Part shown: one piece after another, positions 24,313 through 31,981 of the stretch
How positions within the stretch are numbered: position 1 is the stretch's first letter
How the letters are laid out: every line of letters starts with the position of its first letter
Assembly (NCBI GenBank): GCA_947501615.1
Contig: CANMWK010000020.1
Location: forward strand, 1 to 64,000
Origin: an uncultured Tenacibaculum sp.
GTDB lineage: Bacteria > Bacteroidota > Bacteroidia > Flavobacteriales > Flavobacteriaceae
Direction: 5' to 3'
Length of the DNA stretch: 64,000 nt
Notes under the pieces: model-generated
The model's input: only the letters and a program-made list of their open reading frames with translations
Database searches by the model: none
Told to the model about the DNA's origin: nothing
Position numbers and translations under genes: made by a program

Positions 24313-25355
24313 TGGTCTACAAAACACTTTTCAATATCAATCTTTTGCATGCTTATTTTCTTGATAGAGGTAAGGAAAAATACCATGGAAGTACTAATAA
24401 TGATGAATTATCAACTCAAGAAAAAAAGAAGGCTTTATTTGAATATAATTTGAGTGATTGCTTACAAATTGTTCCTAGCAATTTGACAAGTCAAATTATA
24501 AAAAATTATAGATTATTAGTAAGAAGGCATGCTACAGGTATTCGAGTATTAGCGCAAACATCAAAGGTGAATATTACTGAAAATCAAACCACAACCGAAC
24601 GTTTTACACCTTTAATTACGTTATCTGAAGATACAGTACTTACATTTTACGTAAAAGTAACAGACAGTTATTTTGAAAATTATACAGATATAATATCAAA
24701 AAAGTCAAAACAACTGTATTATTTATCAAATATACCTTCGTCTTTATCGTCTTCTGTAACTAATATTTTTGATACTAATGGTAGTATAGAGAGGTTTCAA
24801 GATTTTTTACTTACTGATGTTGAAACACGAAAGTTGGTCTATGAGATTGAAAAAGAAAATCAATTTAATCGCAAGACTTTAAAAGTAGTGTCTACTGCAG
24901 CTATTAAAGCGGATGAAGTTGATGAAATGGAAACGAACTTATTAAATCCTCAAACTAGTTTAACTGAAAAACAACAAGCAATTTTAGAGGCTTTACAGAT
25001 GTCAATTCAACAGTTAAAAAGTAGTAAAATTATAGGAATTGTTCAGTTAAAAATAACTGGTGATGGAACTGTACATTTTACAGAAGAAAAAGACAATAAA
25101 CAGTGCTTGTCGGAAAATGAAATAGACTTTAACATATATATAGAAAATAAAAAAACGTATTGGAGATATCATAAAAAATCAACCAATCAAATATTTACTA
25201 CACAAGATACGTATCCCTTAACTAAACATGGGAAAATTGAAATAGGCAATACAGATGTAGGCATACAAAATGCAAATTATCAATTCTTTCCTAATCCTGA
25301 TATACGAAGTATTACGGAAGAACTACAAGAGTATTATTCAGAAATATACATATAA
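24312..25355 (+). CDS. Unrecognised eCIS-operon protein between cap and sheath genes
   Basis: A 347-residue soluble protein, probably cytoplasmic or a particle component, with no signal peptide or membrane helix. It opens MVYKTLFNINLLHAYFLDRG. The middle (about 195-245) is polar and helical (EKQQAILEALQMSIQQLKSS), and the end is rich in beta pattern (IDFNIYIENKKTYWRYHKKS). It is coupled to the cap gene by a 1-bp overlap and precedes the sheath gene by 22 bp. Proteins with this kind of opening occur in Bacteroidota injection-system operons as far as I recall, but I know of no assigned function. A role in the distal cap or cap adaptor is only a guess from position. Confidence 0.75.
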   Translation: MVYKTLFNINLLHAYFLDRGKEKYHGSTNNDELSTQEKKKALFEYNLSDCLQIVPSNLTSQIIKNYRLLVRRHATGIRVLAQTSKVNITENQTTTERFTPLITLSEDTVLTFYVKVTDSYFENYTDIISKKSKQLYYLSNIPSSLSSSVTNIFDTNGSIERFQDFLLTDVETRKLVYEIEKENQFNRKTLKVVSTAAIKADEVDEMETNLLNPQTSLTEKQQAILEALQMSIQQLKSSKIIGIVQLKITGDGTVHFTEEKDNKQCLSENEIDFNIYIENKKTYWRYHKKSTNQIFTTQDTYPLTKHGKIEIGNTDVGIQNANYQFFPNPDIRSITEELQEYYSEIYI

Positions 25356-25377
25356 TAAAAATTAAAACTTAAAAATT

Positions 25378-27387
25378 ATGTCGTACAAAACGCCAGGAGT
25401 TTATGTAGAGGAAATTGTAAAATTTCCACCTTCGGTAGCTCAAGTTGAAACAGCGATACCCGCTTTTATTGGGTACACAGAAAAAGCAAAAAAGAAAGAA
25501 GAAAACGATTTAAAACTGACACCGCTTCGTATTACCTCTATGTTAGAGTATGAAAACTATTTTGGTTTTGCTGACAAGGAAACAAGTTTAGGTGTTAAAA
25601 TTACAGATACTACTATTGATGGTGTGCCTAGCAGAGACATTTTAGTGACAGCTCCAACAACTCCTTCACCTTACAAAATGTACTATGCAATGCAAATGTA
25701 TTTTGCTAATGGGGGTGGACCCTGTTATATCATTTCTGTAGGAAATTATACCAACCCAGTTTCTTTAGGAGACACAAGTACAGATTTAGTAGGCGGTTTA
25801 ACAGAATTAGAGAAACTAGATGAACCTACATTAATTGTATTTCCGGATGCTACTTCTTTGGCAGGGGAAAGTGATTTTTATAGTCTATACGAATCTGCAC
25901 TTATGCAGTGTAATAAATTACAAGATCGTTTTACTATTGTAGATACATTTACTTCAGAAGATATCGATACTGATTCATCATCTATTAGAAATGGAATTAG
26001 CTTAGGAAAAGATTTTCTAAAATATGGAGCAGCTTATTATCCTTATGTAAATACAATTTTAGATTATCATTATGATGAAGATTCAATCATTATAGAACAT
26101 GTAAATGCTGATTCGCCAAATGCTATTTCAGAAGCTTACAATCAATTAAAATCTTATGAAGAAACTTTTAAGTTAAAAGAAGGTAGTTTATTGGATGTAA
26201 ATGATGCTGATAAAGGATTTATTGGAGAGGCAAAAAAGATTATATCTACTGAACTAAGTGATTTTTCTAACACTTCACCTGGACTAAGTACTTTAAAGAC
26301 AAGTGGAAAAAAATTAAGCGATAAAGTAGAAGAGATTTTAACATCGTTTAATGAATTAACAGGAACAATAAGTTTAATTGAAAACGCAGCTAATTCTGTT
26401 ATTGCTTCTATTGACGATAGTATTAAGACTTCGAATCCTAATATTACTTTAGGAATTACTACTGAACTGAATAAAATTGAAGCGAGTAAAAATTTAATTA
26501 CTACAGTCATTACTAGCCTTGAATCTGCAATTGATAGTATTGATACTTCAACGAAAAGTAAAATAGAATCTAAAGTTACCATCATAACAACAGAGTTGAA
26601 TAAAATCTATGACCATATACAAAATCCAGTTGTAAATATAATAGGGGAACTTATTACAGACGTAACAAATCTACAAGGTGAAGTTGTTGGAGTATCAGGG
26701 GATGATACTGATAATGCTCAATTGAATGGAAGATCTTTAAAAAGTATAGAAACCCTATACAGTCAAGCATACAATCAAATAAAAGCAGAGATAGGGTTGT
26801 TGCCAGTGGTACTTCCTCCAAGTTCAACAATGGCAGGGATTTATGCTAGAGTTGATAGTACAAGAGGCGTTTGGAAAGCACCAGCAAATGTTGGAGTAAC
26901 TTATGTTTCTGAGCCTTCAGTATATATTTCTCATGAAGCACAGCAAAATTTAAATGTAGATGTCGTAGGAGGTAAATCTATTAATGCAATACGAACTTTT
27001 GTAGGTAAAGGAAACTTAGTTTGGGGAGCAAGAACCTTGGCAGGGAACGATAATGAGTGGAGGTATGTTCCTGTTCGTCGTTTCTTTAATATGGCAGAAG
27101 AGTCTATCAAAAAAGCTACAGAACAATTTGTTTTTGAACCGAATGATAAAAATACATGGGTAAGTGTAAAAGGAATGATTAGTAATTTCTTGAATCAACA
27201 ATGGAGAGCGGGAGCTTTAGCAGGAACTACTCCAGAACAAGCATTTTACGTGAGTATTGGTTTAGGAGAAACGATGACAGCGCAAGATATTCTTGAAGGA
27301 AGCATGATCGTAGAAATAGGAATGGCTGTTGTTCGACCTGCTGAATTTATTGTGTTGAAATTTTCACACAAAATGCAAGAAGTATAA
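25378..27387 (+). CDS. eCIS contractile sheath protein with large insertion (Pvc2-like)
   Basis: A 669-residue sheath subunit. The N terminus MSYKTPGVYVEEIVKFPPSV with AFIGYTEKA and the C-terminal core are standard for phage-tail-sheath/Pvc2-4 proteins: MAGIYARVDSTRGVWKAPAN at about 485-505, GARTLAGNDNEWRYVPVRR and VRPAEFIVLKFSHKMQE. Between about residues 240 and 445 lies a Ser/Thr/Ile-rich helical insertion (SGKKLSDKVEEILTSF, IENAANSVIASIDDS), making the protein some 150-200 residues longer than usual. It is the only sheath gene in the operon, whereas PVC and Afp carry three. In such sheaths this region faces outward, so the insertion would decorate the particle surface. Confidence 0.93.
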   Translation: MSYKTPGVYVEEIVKFPPSVAQVETAIPAFIGYTEKAKKKEENDLKLTPLRITSMLEYENYFGFADKETSLGVKITDTTIDGVPSRDILVTAPTTPSPYKMYYAMQMYFANGGGPCYIISVGNYTNPVSLGDTSTDLVGGLTELEKLDEPTLIVFPDATSLAGESDFYSLYESALMQCNKLQDRFTIVDTFTSEDIDTDSSSIRNGISLGKDFLKYGAAYYPYVNTILDYHYDEDSIIIEHVNADSPNAISEAYNQLKSYEETFKLKEGSLLDVNDADKGFIGEAKKIISTELSDFSNTSPGLSTLKTSGKKLSDKVEEILTSFNELTGTISLIENAANSVIASIDDSIKTSNPNITLGITTELNKIEASKNLITTVITSLESAIDSIDTSTKSKIESKVTIITTELNKIYDHIQNPVVNIIGELITDVTNLQGEVVGVSGDDTDNAQLNGRSLKSIETLYSQAYNQIKAEIGLLPVVLPPSSTMAGIYARVDSTRGVWKAPANVGVTYVSEPSVYISHEAQQNLNVDVVGGKSINAIRTFVGKGNLVWGARTLAGNDNEWRYVPVRRFFNMAEESIKKATEQFVFEPNDKNTWVSVKGMISNFLNQQWRAGALAGTTPEQAFYVSIGLGETMTAQDILEGSMIVEIGMAVVRPAEFIVLKFSHKMQEV

Positions 27388-27415
27388 AATCTATCAAATA
27401 AAAAAATAAAAAATT

Positions 27416-27859
27416 ATGGCAACAGCATATCCATTACCAAAGTTTCATTTTTCGATGGAATTTGGCGGAACAACATTTAATTGTACAGAAGTATCTGGTT
27501 TAGGTTTTGAAAGTGAAACCATTGAGTATAGAGCAGGAGCAGACAAGAAATTTCATAAAAGTAAACAACCTGGATTGAGAAAATTTGGAAATATAACTGC
27601 TAAAAGAGGAACCTTTGAAGATACAAGTAAAGAGTTTTATGACCAATGGGCAAAAACAGTATACTATCAAGAAAAAGGAGAGCAATTTCGAGGTGATCTT
27701 ACGATAAAATTATTAGACGAAGCAGGCCAACCAGCAGTAACTTGGATAGCGAATCAGGCTTATGTAGCAAAAGTAACTTCAACAGATTTAAAAGCAGATG
27801 GTAATGAAATAGCCATTGAAACAGTAGAATTTGTAATAGAAGAGTTAAAAAAGCAATAG
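27416..27859 (+). CDS. eCIS inner tube protein (Pvc1-like, gp19/Hcp fold)
   Basis: A 147-residue tube subunit of the T4 gp19-like family. The opening YPLPKFHFSMEFGGTTFNCTEVSGLGFESETIEYR is the family signature, followed by KQPGLRKFGNITAKRGTF and a C-terminal ADGNEIAIETVEFVIEEL. It lies 28 bp after the sheath gene and directly abuts the second tube gene. It is expected to build the main tube by stacking of hexameric rings. Confidence 0.93.
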   Translation: MATAYPLPKFHFSMEFGGTTFNCTEVSGLGFESETIEYRAGADKKFHKSKQPGLRKFGNITAKRGTFEDTSKEFYDQWAKTVYYQEKGEQFRGDLTIKLLDEAGQPAVTWIANQAYVAKVTSTDLKADGNEIAIETVEFVIEELKKQ

Positions 27860-28309
27860 ATGGTTAAAGAAGAACGATTTTATCCAGCTCTTGGATTTCA
27901 TTTCAATGTTGTTTTTAAAGATTTAGGAACAAAAAAGTTCGATAATTTATTTCAATCAGTTTCAGGTCTATCCGTAGACCTAGAAACTGAGGAAATAACA
28001 GAAGGAGGTGAAAATCGATTCAAGTATAAGCTGCCTAAGCGTTCAAAATATCCAAATTTAGTTTTAAAGAGAGGATTGCTTTTAGATTCTGGAGTGATTG
28101 ATTGGTGCAGAGATGCGATACAAAACTTTCAAATTAAACCAAAACATATTGATGTGATATTACTTGGAGAAGATCATCAAGCGATAAAAACTTGGAGTAT
28201 TATAAATGCTTATCCAGTAAAATGGAATACGGGTGATTTTAATGCGGAAGAAAATAAAGTTGCTATAGAAACTTTAGAGTTTACGTACAACTATTTTACA
28301 GTAAAATAA
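27860..28309 (+). CDS. Second tube protein (Pvc5-like)
   Basis: A 149-residue gp19-family tube protein, paralogous to the preceding gene: FYPALGFHFNVVFKDLG, FQSVSGLSVDLETEEI, LPKRSKYPNLVLKRGLL and the C-terminal FNAEENKVAIETLEFTYNYF. Its ATG follows the previous stop codon immediately. In PVC and Afp, Pvc5/Afp5-type proteins form the first ring(s) of tube on the spike hub, so a baseplate-proximal tube initiator is the likely role. Confidence 0.9.
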   Translation: MVKEERFYPALGFHFNVVFKDLGTKKFDNLFQSVSGLSVDLETEEITEGGENRFKYKLPKRSKYPNLVLKRGLLLDSGVIDWCRDAIQNFQIKPKHIDVILLGEDHQAIKTWSIINAYPVKWNTGDFNAEENKVAIETLEFTYNYFTVK

Positions 28310-28311
28310 CT

Positions 28312-28464
28312 ATGCCTATAACAATTAAAGAGCTACATATAAAAATAAATGTAGATGAAAAATCGAATACTAATATTCAACCTTCAAAGATGAATACAGC
28401 AAAAATTGTTGCTACTTGTGTAGAGGAGGTTATGGATATTTTAGAGCGACAAAAACAACGATGA
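28312..28464 (+). CDS. DUF5908-like small eCIS protein (Pvc6 position)
   Basis: A 50-residue protein, MPITIKELHI to MDILERQKQR, in the slot between tube and LysM genes where other eCIS carry a tiny DUF5908/Pvc6-type gene. The opening PI.IKELHIK.NV and the C-terminal helix VEEVMDILERQ fit that family. The start is 2 bp after the previous stop. The role in the particle is unknown. Confidence 0.75.
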   Translation: MPITIKELHIKINVDEKSNTNIQPSKMNTAKIVATCVEEVMDILERQKQR

Positions 28465-28501
28465 TTATACTTGTTTAATATTAACTATTGAATCAAAATT
28501 A

Positions 28502-29182
28502 ATGAGTGACGGAACATTAAAAAAGCTGGTTATTGAAGCTTACGATAATCCAAAGTTTGAAGGAGATGCAACTGGAAAGTTCACTACAATGATAAATCCT
28601 GAAAAATATGCAGTGGTCTATAAACCCGAATATAAAGAGGAGCAAGGAGAAGGAACTAGTGGAACGCAACCAAAATTTTCTAAAATCCCACCTCAACAAT
28701 TAAATCTTGATATACTTTTTGATAGTACGGGAGTAATTGATGGTCAGGAGTATAAAAATGGAATTATTGATAAGATTGAAGAGTTTAAAGGTATTGTATT
28801 TGAATATAAAGGAGAGAAGCATAAACCGAATTACCTTAAAGTTTCATGGGGAGCTTTACTGTTTAAAGGTGTTTTGGTAGATATGTCTATAGAGTTCAAA
28901 TTATTTGCTTCAGATGGAACTCCAATAAGAGCCAATGCTAAATTAGCTTTAAAAGGAACTATTGATGATGATTTACGGGTTGCTAAGGAAAATAATCAAT
29001 CACCAGATTTAACACACTACAGAAAAGTAAAAGCAGGAGATACTTTACCGCTTATGTGTTACAGGATTTATGGAGACTCAAAATATTATTTAGAGGTTGC
29101 AAAAATTAATAACATCGCAGTTTTTAGAAAATTAGCACCAGGGCAAGAATTATTTTTTCCACCATTACAAAAACACGCTTAA
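28502..29182 (+). CDS. LysM-containing tube-hub connector (Pvc7-like)
   Basis: A 226-residue protein with the N-terminal CIS tube/baseplate domain (about 1-160: FTTMINPEKYAVVYKPEY, PPQQLNLDILFDSTGV, KVSWGALLFKGVLVDMSIEF) and a C-terminal LysM domain (about 175-222: YRKVKAGDTLPLMCYRIYGD, NNIAVFRKLAPGQELFFPP). It corresponds to Pvc7/Afp7 and T4 gp53-like parts that link tube, hub and sheath at the baseplate. Its stop is separated by a single base from the next ATG. Confidence 0.9.
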   Translation: MSDGTLKKLVIEAYDNPKFEGDATGKFTTMINPEKYAVVYKPEYKEEQGEGTSGTQPKFSKIPPQQLNLDILFDSTGVIDGQEYKNGIIDKIEEFKGIVFEYKGEKHKPNYLKVSWGALLFKGVLVDMSIEFKLFASDGTPIRANAKLALKGTIDDDLRVAKENNQSPDLTHYRKVKAGDTLPLMCYRIYGDSKYYLEVAKINNIAVFRKLAPGQELFFPPLQKHA

Positions 29183-29183
29183 A

Positions 29184-30929
29184 ATGAATAGTTCAGGAGT
29201 TGTACAAACATCAGAGAGTGCAGATTTAGTAACGTTTAAAGTTCTTGTTGAAGGGCAAGAACTCTCTAAAATTTATGAGGTTAAAAACATAGCTATTATG
29301 AAAGAAGTTAATAAAATACCAACGGCACAGCTTACTTTAATTGATGGAGATGCAGCAACTAGAGATTTTACATTAAGTAATGAGGATATATTGATTCCTG
29401 GAGCAGCAATTGAAATTACTGCAGGATACCATTCCGATGAAGAAACAGTGTTTAAAGGAATTGTAATAAAACATAATATTAGAATTCGATCTGGTAGTTC
29501 TCAGTTAATTATAGAGTGTAAAGATGAGGCTGTAAAAATGACTATCGGTAGAAAAAGTAAGTATTTCTACGAAAGTTCAGATAGTGAAATCTTTGAAGAA
29601 ATAATTGCAGCATATGGATTGTCTTCGTCTGTAGAGTCTACTAATCATACTCATTCAGAATTGGTGCAGTATAGTGCTTCTGATTGGGACTTTTTAATAT
29701 CAAGGGCTCAAGCAAATGGAAAGTTATGTTTTATCGATGATGGAAGCATCACTATTGCAAAACCAGACTTAGGGCAGTCGGAAATCGAAACAATAACTTT
29801 TGGAGGATCATTGTTAGATTTTGATGCAGAAATAGATGCGAGACATCAAGTGCAAAAAGTAGCTGCTTATGGTTGGAATTATACCGATCAAGAACTTATA
29901 GAAATCGAAGGTCAAGATCCAAATGTAAGTCTTAATGGAAACTTATCTACAAGCGATTTAACAGAAGTCATAGGAGTAGAAAGTATAGAGCTTCGTCATG
30001 GAGGTGCAGTTGCTGATACTGAATTACAAGATTGGGCAGATGCAAAATGGTTATTTCAACAATTAGCAAAAGTTAGAGGACGAGTTAAATTTCAAGGAAT
30101 TTCATCGGTAAAACCAAATACAGTATTAAAATTAGAAGGTGTAGGAGATCGTTTTAATGGAAATGTGTACGTCACAGGAGTGCAACATGTTATTTCAGAA
30201 GGAAATTGGGTAGTGAATGCACAATTTGGATTAACGCCTAAATGGTTTTCTGAAACTTTTGAAATCTCTGTAAAACCGGCTTCTGGATTATTACCTGCGA
30301 TTCAAGGATTACAGGTAGGTATAGTTTCTCAATTAGAAGAAGACCCAGATGGAGAAGATCGAATTTTAGTACAAATTCCAATTATAAATAATGAAGAAGA
30401 AGGTATTTGGTGCAGAGTAGCTTCACCAGATGCAGGAGAAAATAGAGGTGTTTTCTTTAGACCAGAAGTAGGAGATGAAGTAATTGTAGGATTTATAAAT
30501 CAAGATCCGAATCATGCTATTGTCTTAGGGATGTTGCATAGTAGTGCTAAACCTTCTCCAATAACGGCTACAGATGACAATCATGAAAAAGGAATTATCA
30601 CTAGAAGTGAAATGAAATTAGTGTTTGATGATGACAAGAAAATAGTAACAATAGAAACTCCTGTAGGTAAAAAAATCATTTTAGATGAAGATGCAGAAGC
30701 TATTACTATTGAAGATGATAATTCAAACATAATAACAATGAATAGTGATGGTATTTCCATGGAAAGTGCTGGCGATATTGCTATAAAAGCAACTGGAGAT
30801 GTGAGTATTGAAGGTATGAATGTAAGTGTAATCGCTAATGCAGAGTTTAAAGCAGAAGGAAGTGCAGGAGCAGAGGTTTCAACTAGTGCAGTGGCAGTAT
30901 TAAAAGGGTCGTTAGTTCAGATTAATTAG
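29184..30929 (+). CDS. VgrG-like spike protein (Pvc8-like)
   Basis: A 581-residue spike hub. Residues about 15-360 form the gp27-like hub (SADLVTFKVLVEGQELSKIYEV, YSASDWDFLISRAQANGKL). About 370-455 is the gp5 OB domain (RILVQIPIINNEEEGIWCRV, GVFFRPEVGDEVIVGFINQD). The tail, about 490-581, is a beta-helix of alternating short repeats (GDIAIKATGDVSIEGMNVSV). It makes the central needle carrying the PAAR tip. The gene ends CAGATTAATTAG, and the sequence around this stop is then reiterated in a 48-bp tandem array. Confidence 0.93.
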   Translation: MNSSGVVQTSESADLVTFKVLVEGQELSKIYEVKNIAIMKEVNKIPTAQLTLIDGDAATRDFTLSNEDILIPGAAIEITAGYHSDEETVFKGIVIKHNIRIRSGSSQLIIECKDEAVKMTIGRKSKYFYESSDSEIFEEIIAAYGLSSSVESTNHTHSELVQYSASDWDFLISRAQANGKLCFIDDGSITIAKPDLGQSEIETITFGGSLLDFDAEIDARHQVQKVAAYGWNYTDQELIEIEGQDPNVSLNGNLSTSDLTEVIGVESIELRHGGAVADTELQDWADAKWLFQQLAKVRGRVKFQGISSVKPNTVLKLEGVGDRFNGNVYVTGVQHVISEGNWVVNAQFGLTPKWFSETFEISVKPASGLLPAIQGLQVGIVSQLEEDPDGEDRILVQIPIINNEEEGIWCRVASPDAGENRGVFFRPEVGDEVIVGFINQDPNHAIVLGMLHSSAKPSPITATDDNHEKGIITRSEMKLVFDDDKKIVTIETPVGKKIILDEDAEAITIEDDNSNIITMNSDGISMESAGDIAIKATGDVSIEGMNVSVIANAEFKAEGSAGAEVSTSAVAVLKGSLVQIN

Positions 30930-31110
30930 AGTTTGTAAAGTTCTTCGTTTGAAAGTTTTAAAGTTGGGATTAATTAGAGTTCGTAAAGTTCTTTGTTTGA
31001 AAGTTTTAAAGTTGGGATTAATTAGAGTTTGTAAAGTTCTTCGTTTGAAAGTTTTAAAGTTGGGATTAATTAGAGTTAGTAAAGTTCTTTGTTTGAAAGT
31101 TTTAAAGTTG
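30921..31110 (+). repeat. Four 48-bp tandem repeats starting at the spike gene's stop codon
   Basis: The motif ATTAATTAGAG recurs at 30921, 30969, 31017 and 31065, an exact 48-bp period. Each unit continues as GTTTGTAAAGTTCTTCGTTT then GAAAGTTTTAAAGTTGGG with one to three substitutions. The first unit contains the last codons and stop of the spike gene; units 2-4 repeat that end outside the gene. Short frames predicted on both strands here are by-products of the repeat. Confidence 0.93.
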
Positions 31111-31144
31111 ATACTTCCTGATAATCTATTAAACTCCATCGAAG

Positions 31145-31233
31145 CGTACCCTGAGTAATATCAAAGCGTACTAGAGCTATGCCAATGCGTTCCCTGAGCA
31201 GGGTCGAAGCGTTCCCTGAGCAAAGTCGAAGCG
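31145..31233. repeat. Short dispersed-type repeats TTCCCTGAGCA..GTCGAAGCG
   Basis: Two adjacent 22-bp copies (31190-31211 TTCCCTGAGCAGGGTCGAAG and 31212-31233 TTCCCTGAGCAAAGTCGAAG) and a degenerate third (31147-31168) occur. This CCCTGAGC..GTCGAAG core is a common intergenic repeat type in Flavobacteriia. Together with the 48-bp array it fills the 338-bp gap 30930-31267, which holds no gene that I can see. Confidence 0.75.
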
Positions 31234-31267
31234 AAATTAAATAATAAAATAAATAAAAACTAAAAAA

Positions 31268-31558
31268 ATGGGAAATCCAGCAGCAAGAGTAAATGATATG
31301 CATGTATGTCCTATGGTAACAGGAACAGTACCTCATGTAGGAGGTCCAATTTTACCACCTTGTGAACCTACAGTGCTTATTGGAGGTTTACCAGCAGCAA
31401 GAGTAGGAGATATGGCAACATGTACTGGTCCACCAGATTCAATTATAGCAGGATCAGCATCAGTATTGATTGGTGGTATGCCTGCCGCAAGAATGGGTGA
31501 CAGTACAGCACATGGAGGGACAATTGTCTTAGGAGAGTTTACGGTATTAATAGGATAA
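31268..31558 (+). CDS. PAAR spike-tip protein (Pvc10-like)
   Basis: A 96-residue PAAR-domain protein. PAAR motifs appear as NPAARVNDMHVCPMVTG, LPAARVGDMATCTGP and MPAARMGDSTAHGGT, with His/Cys residues suited to bind a single zinc at the cone tip. It sits on the VgrG-like spike and sharpens the particle. It is ordered before the gp25 gene here, the reverse of PVC. Confidence 0.93.
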   Translation: MGNPAARVNDMHVCPMVTGTVPHVGGPILPPCEPTVLIGGLPAARVGDMATCTGPPDSIIAGSASVLIGGMPAARMGDSTAHGGTIVLGEFTVLIG

Positions 31559-31562
31559 AGAA

Positions 31563-31976
31563 ATGAATAATAAAAAAGCATTTTTAGGAATCGGTTGGGA
31601 TTTTCCGCCAGAATTTTCAGAAGATTTGAATGAGGTAAACATGATTTCTGATGAAGAAGATATTAAAAGTAGTTTAGAAATTTTATTAAGTACTCGTTTA
31701 GGGGAACGAGTGCTATTACCGAATTATGGATGCAATTTACAGGATTTACTTTTTGAAAAATTAGATAGAACCTTAATCACATATACTAAAGACAAAATTC
31801 AAACTGCAATTTTATATCATGAGCCCAGAATTGATGTGATATCAATAGATATTTCTGAGACCAATCCTTTAGGTGGACAATTAGTTATAAAAATCGAATA
31901 TAAAATAAGAGCTACCAATAGTAGAACCAATGTCGTCTTCCCATTTTACAAAGGTGAAGGAACTGACGTAAACTAG
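31563..31976 (+). CDS. gp25-like baseplate wedge protein (Pvc9-like)
   Basis: A 137-residue gp25/lysozyme-like baseplate protein: FLGIGWDFPPEFSED, DIKSSLEILLSTRLGERVLL and the conserved YHEPRIDVISIDI with the EPR motif. It lies 4 bp after the PAAR gene and 5 bp before the baseplate J gene. Proteins of this family join the sheath to the baseplate. Confidence 0.93.
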   Translation: MNNKKAFLGIGWDFPPEFSEDLNEVNMISDEEDIKSSLEILLSTRLGERVLLPNYGCNLQDLLFEKLDRTLITYTKDKIQTAILYHEPRIDVISIDISETNPLGGQLVIKIEYKIRATNSRTNVVFPFYKGEGTDVN

Positions 31977-31981
31977 AAAAT

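Noticed and set aside
30912..31158. Repeat-peptide frames of 75 and 69 codons on both strands
   Set aside because: Both are direct translations of the 48-bp tandem array; open frames arise because the 48-bp period is a multiple of three.
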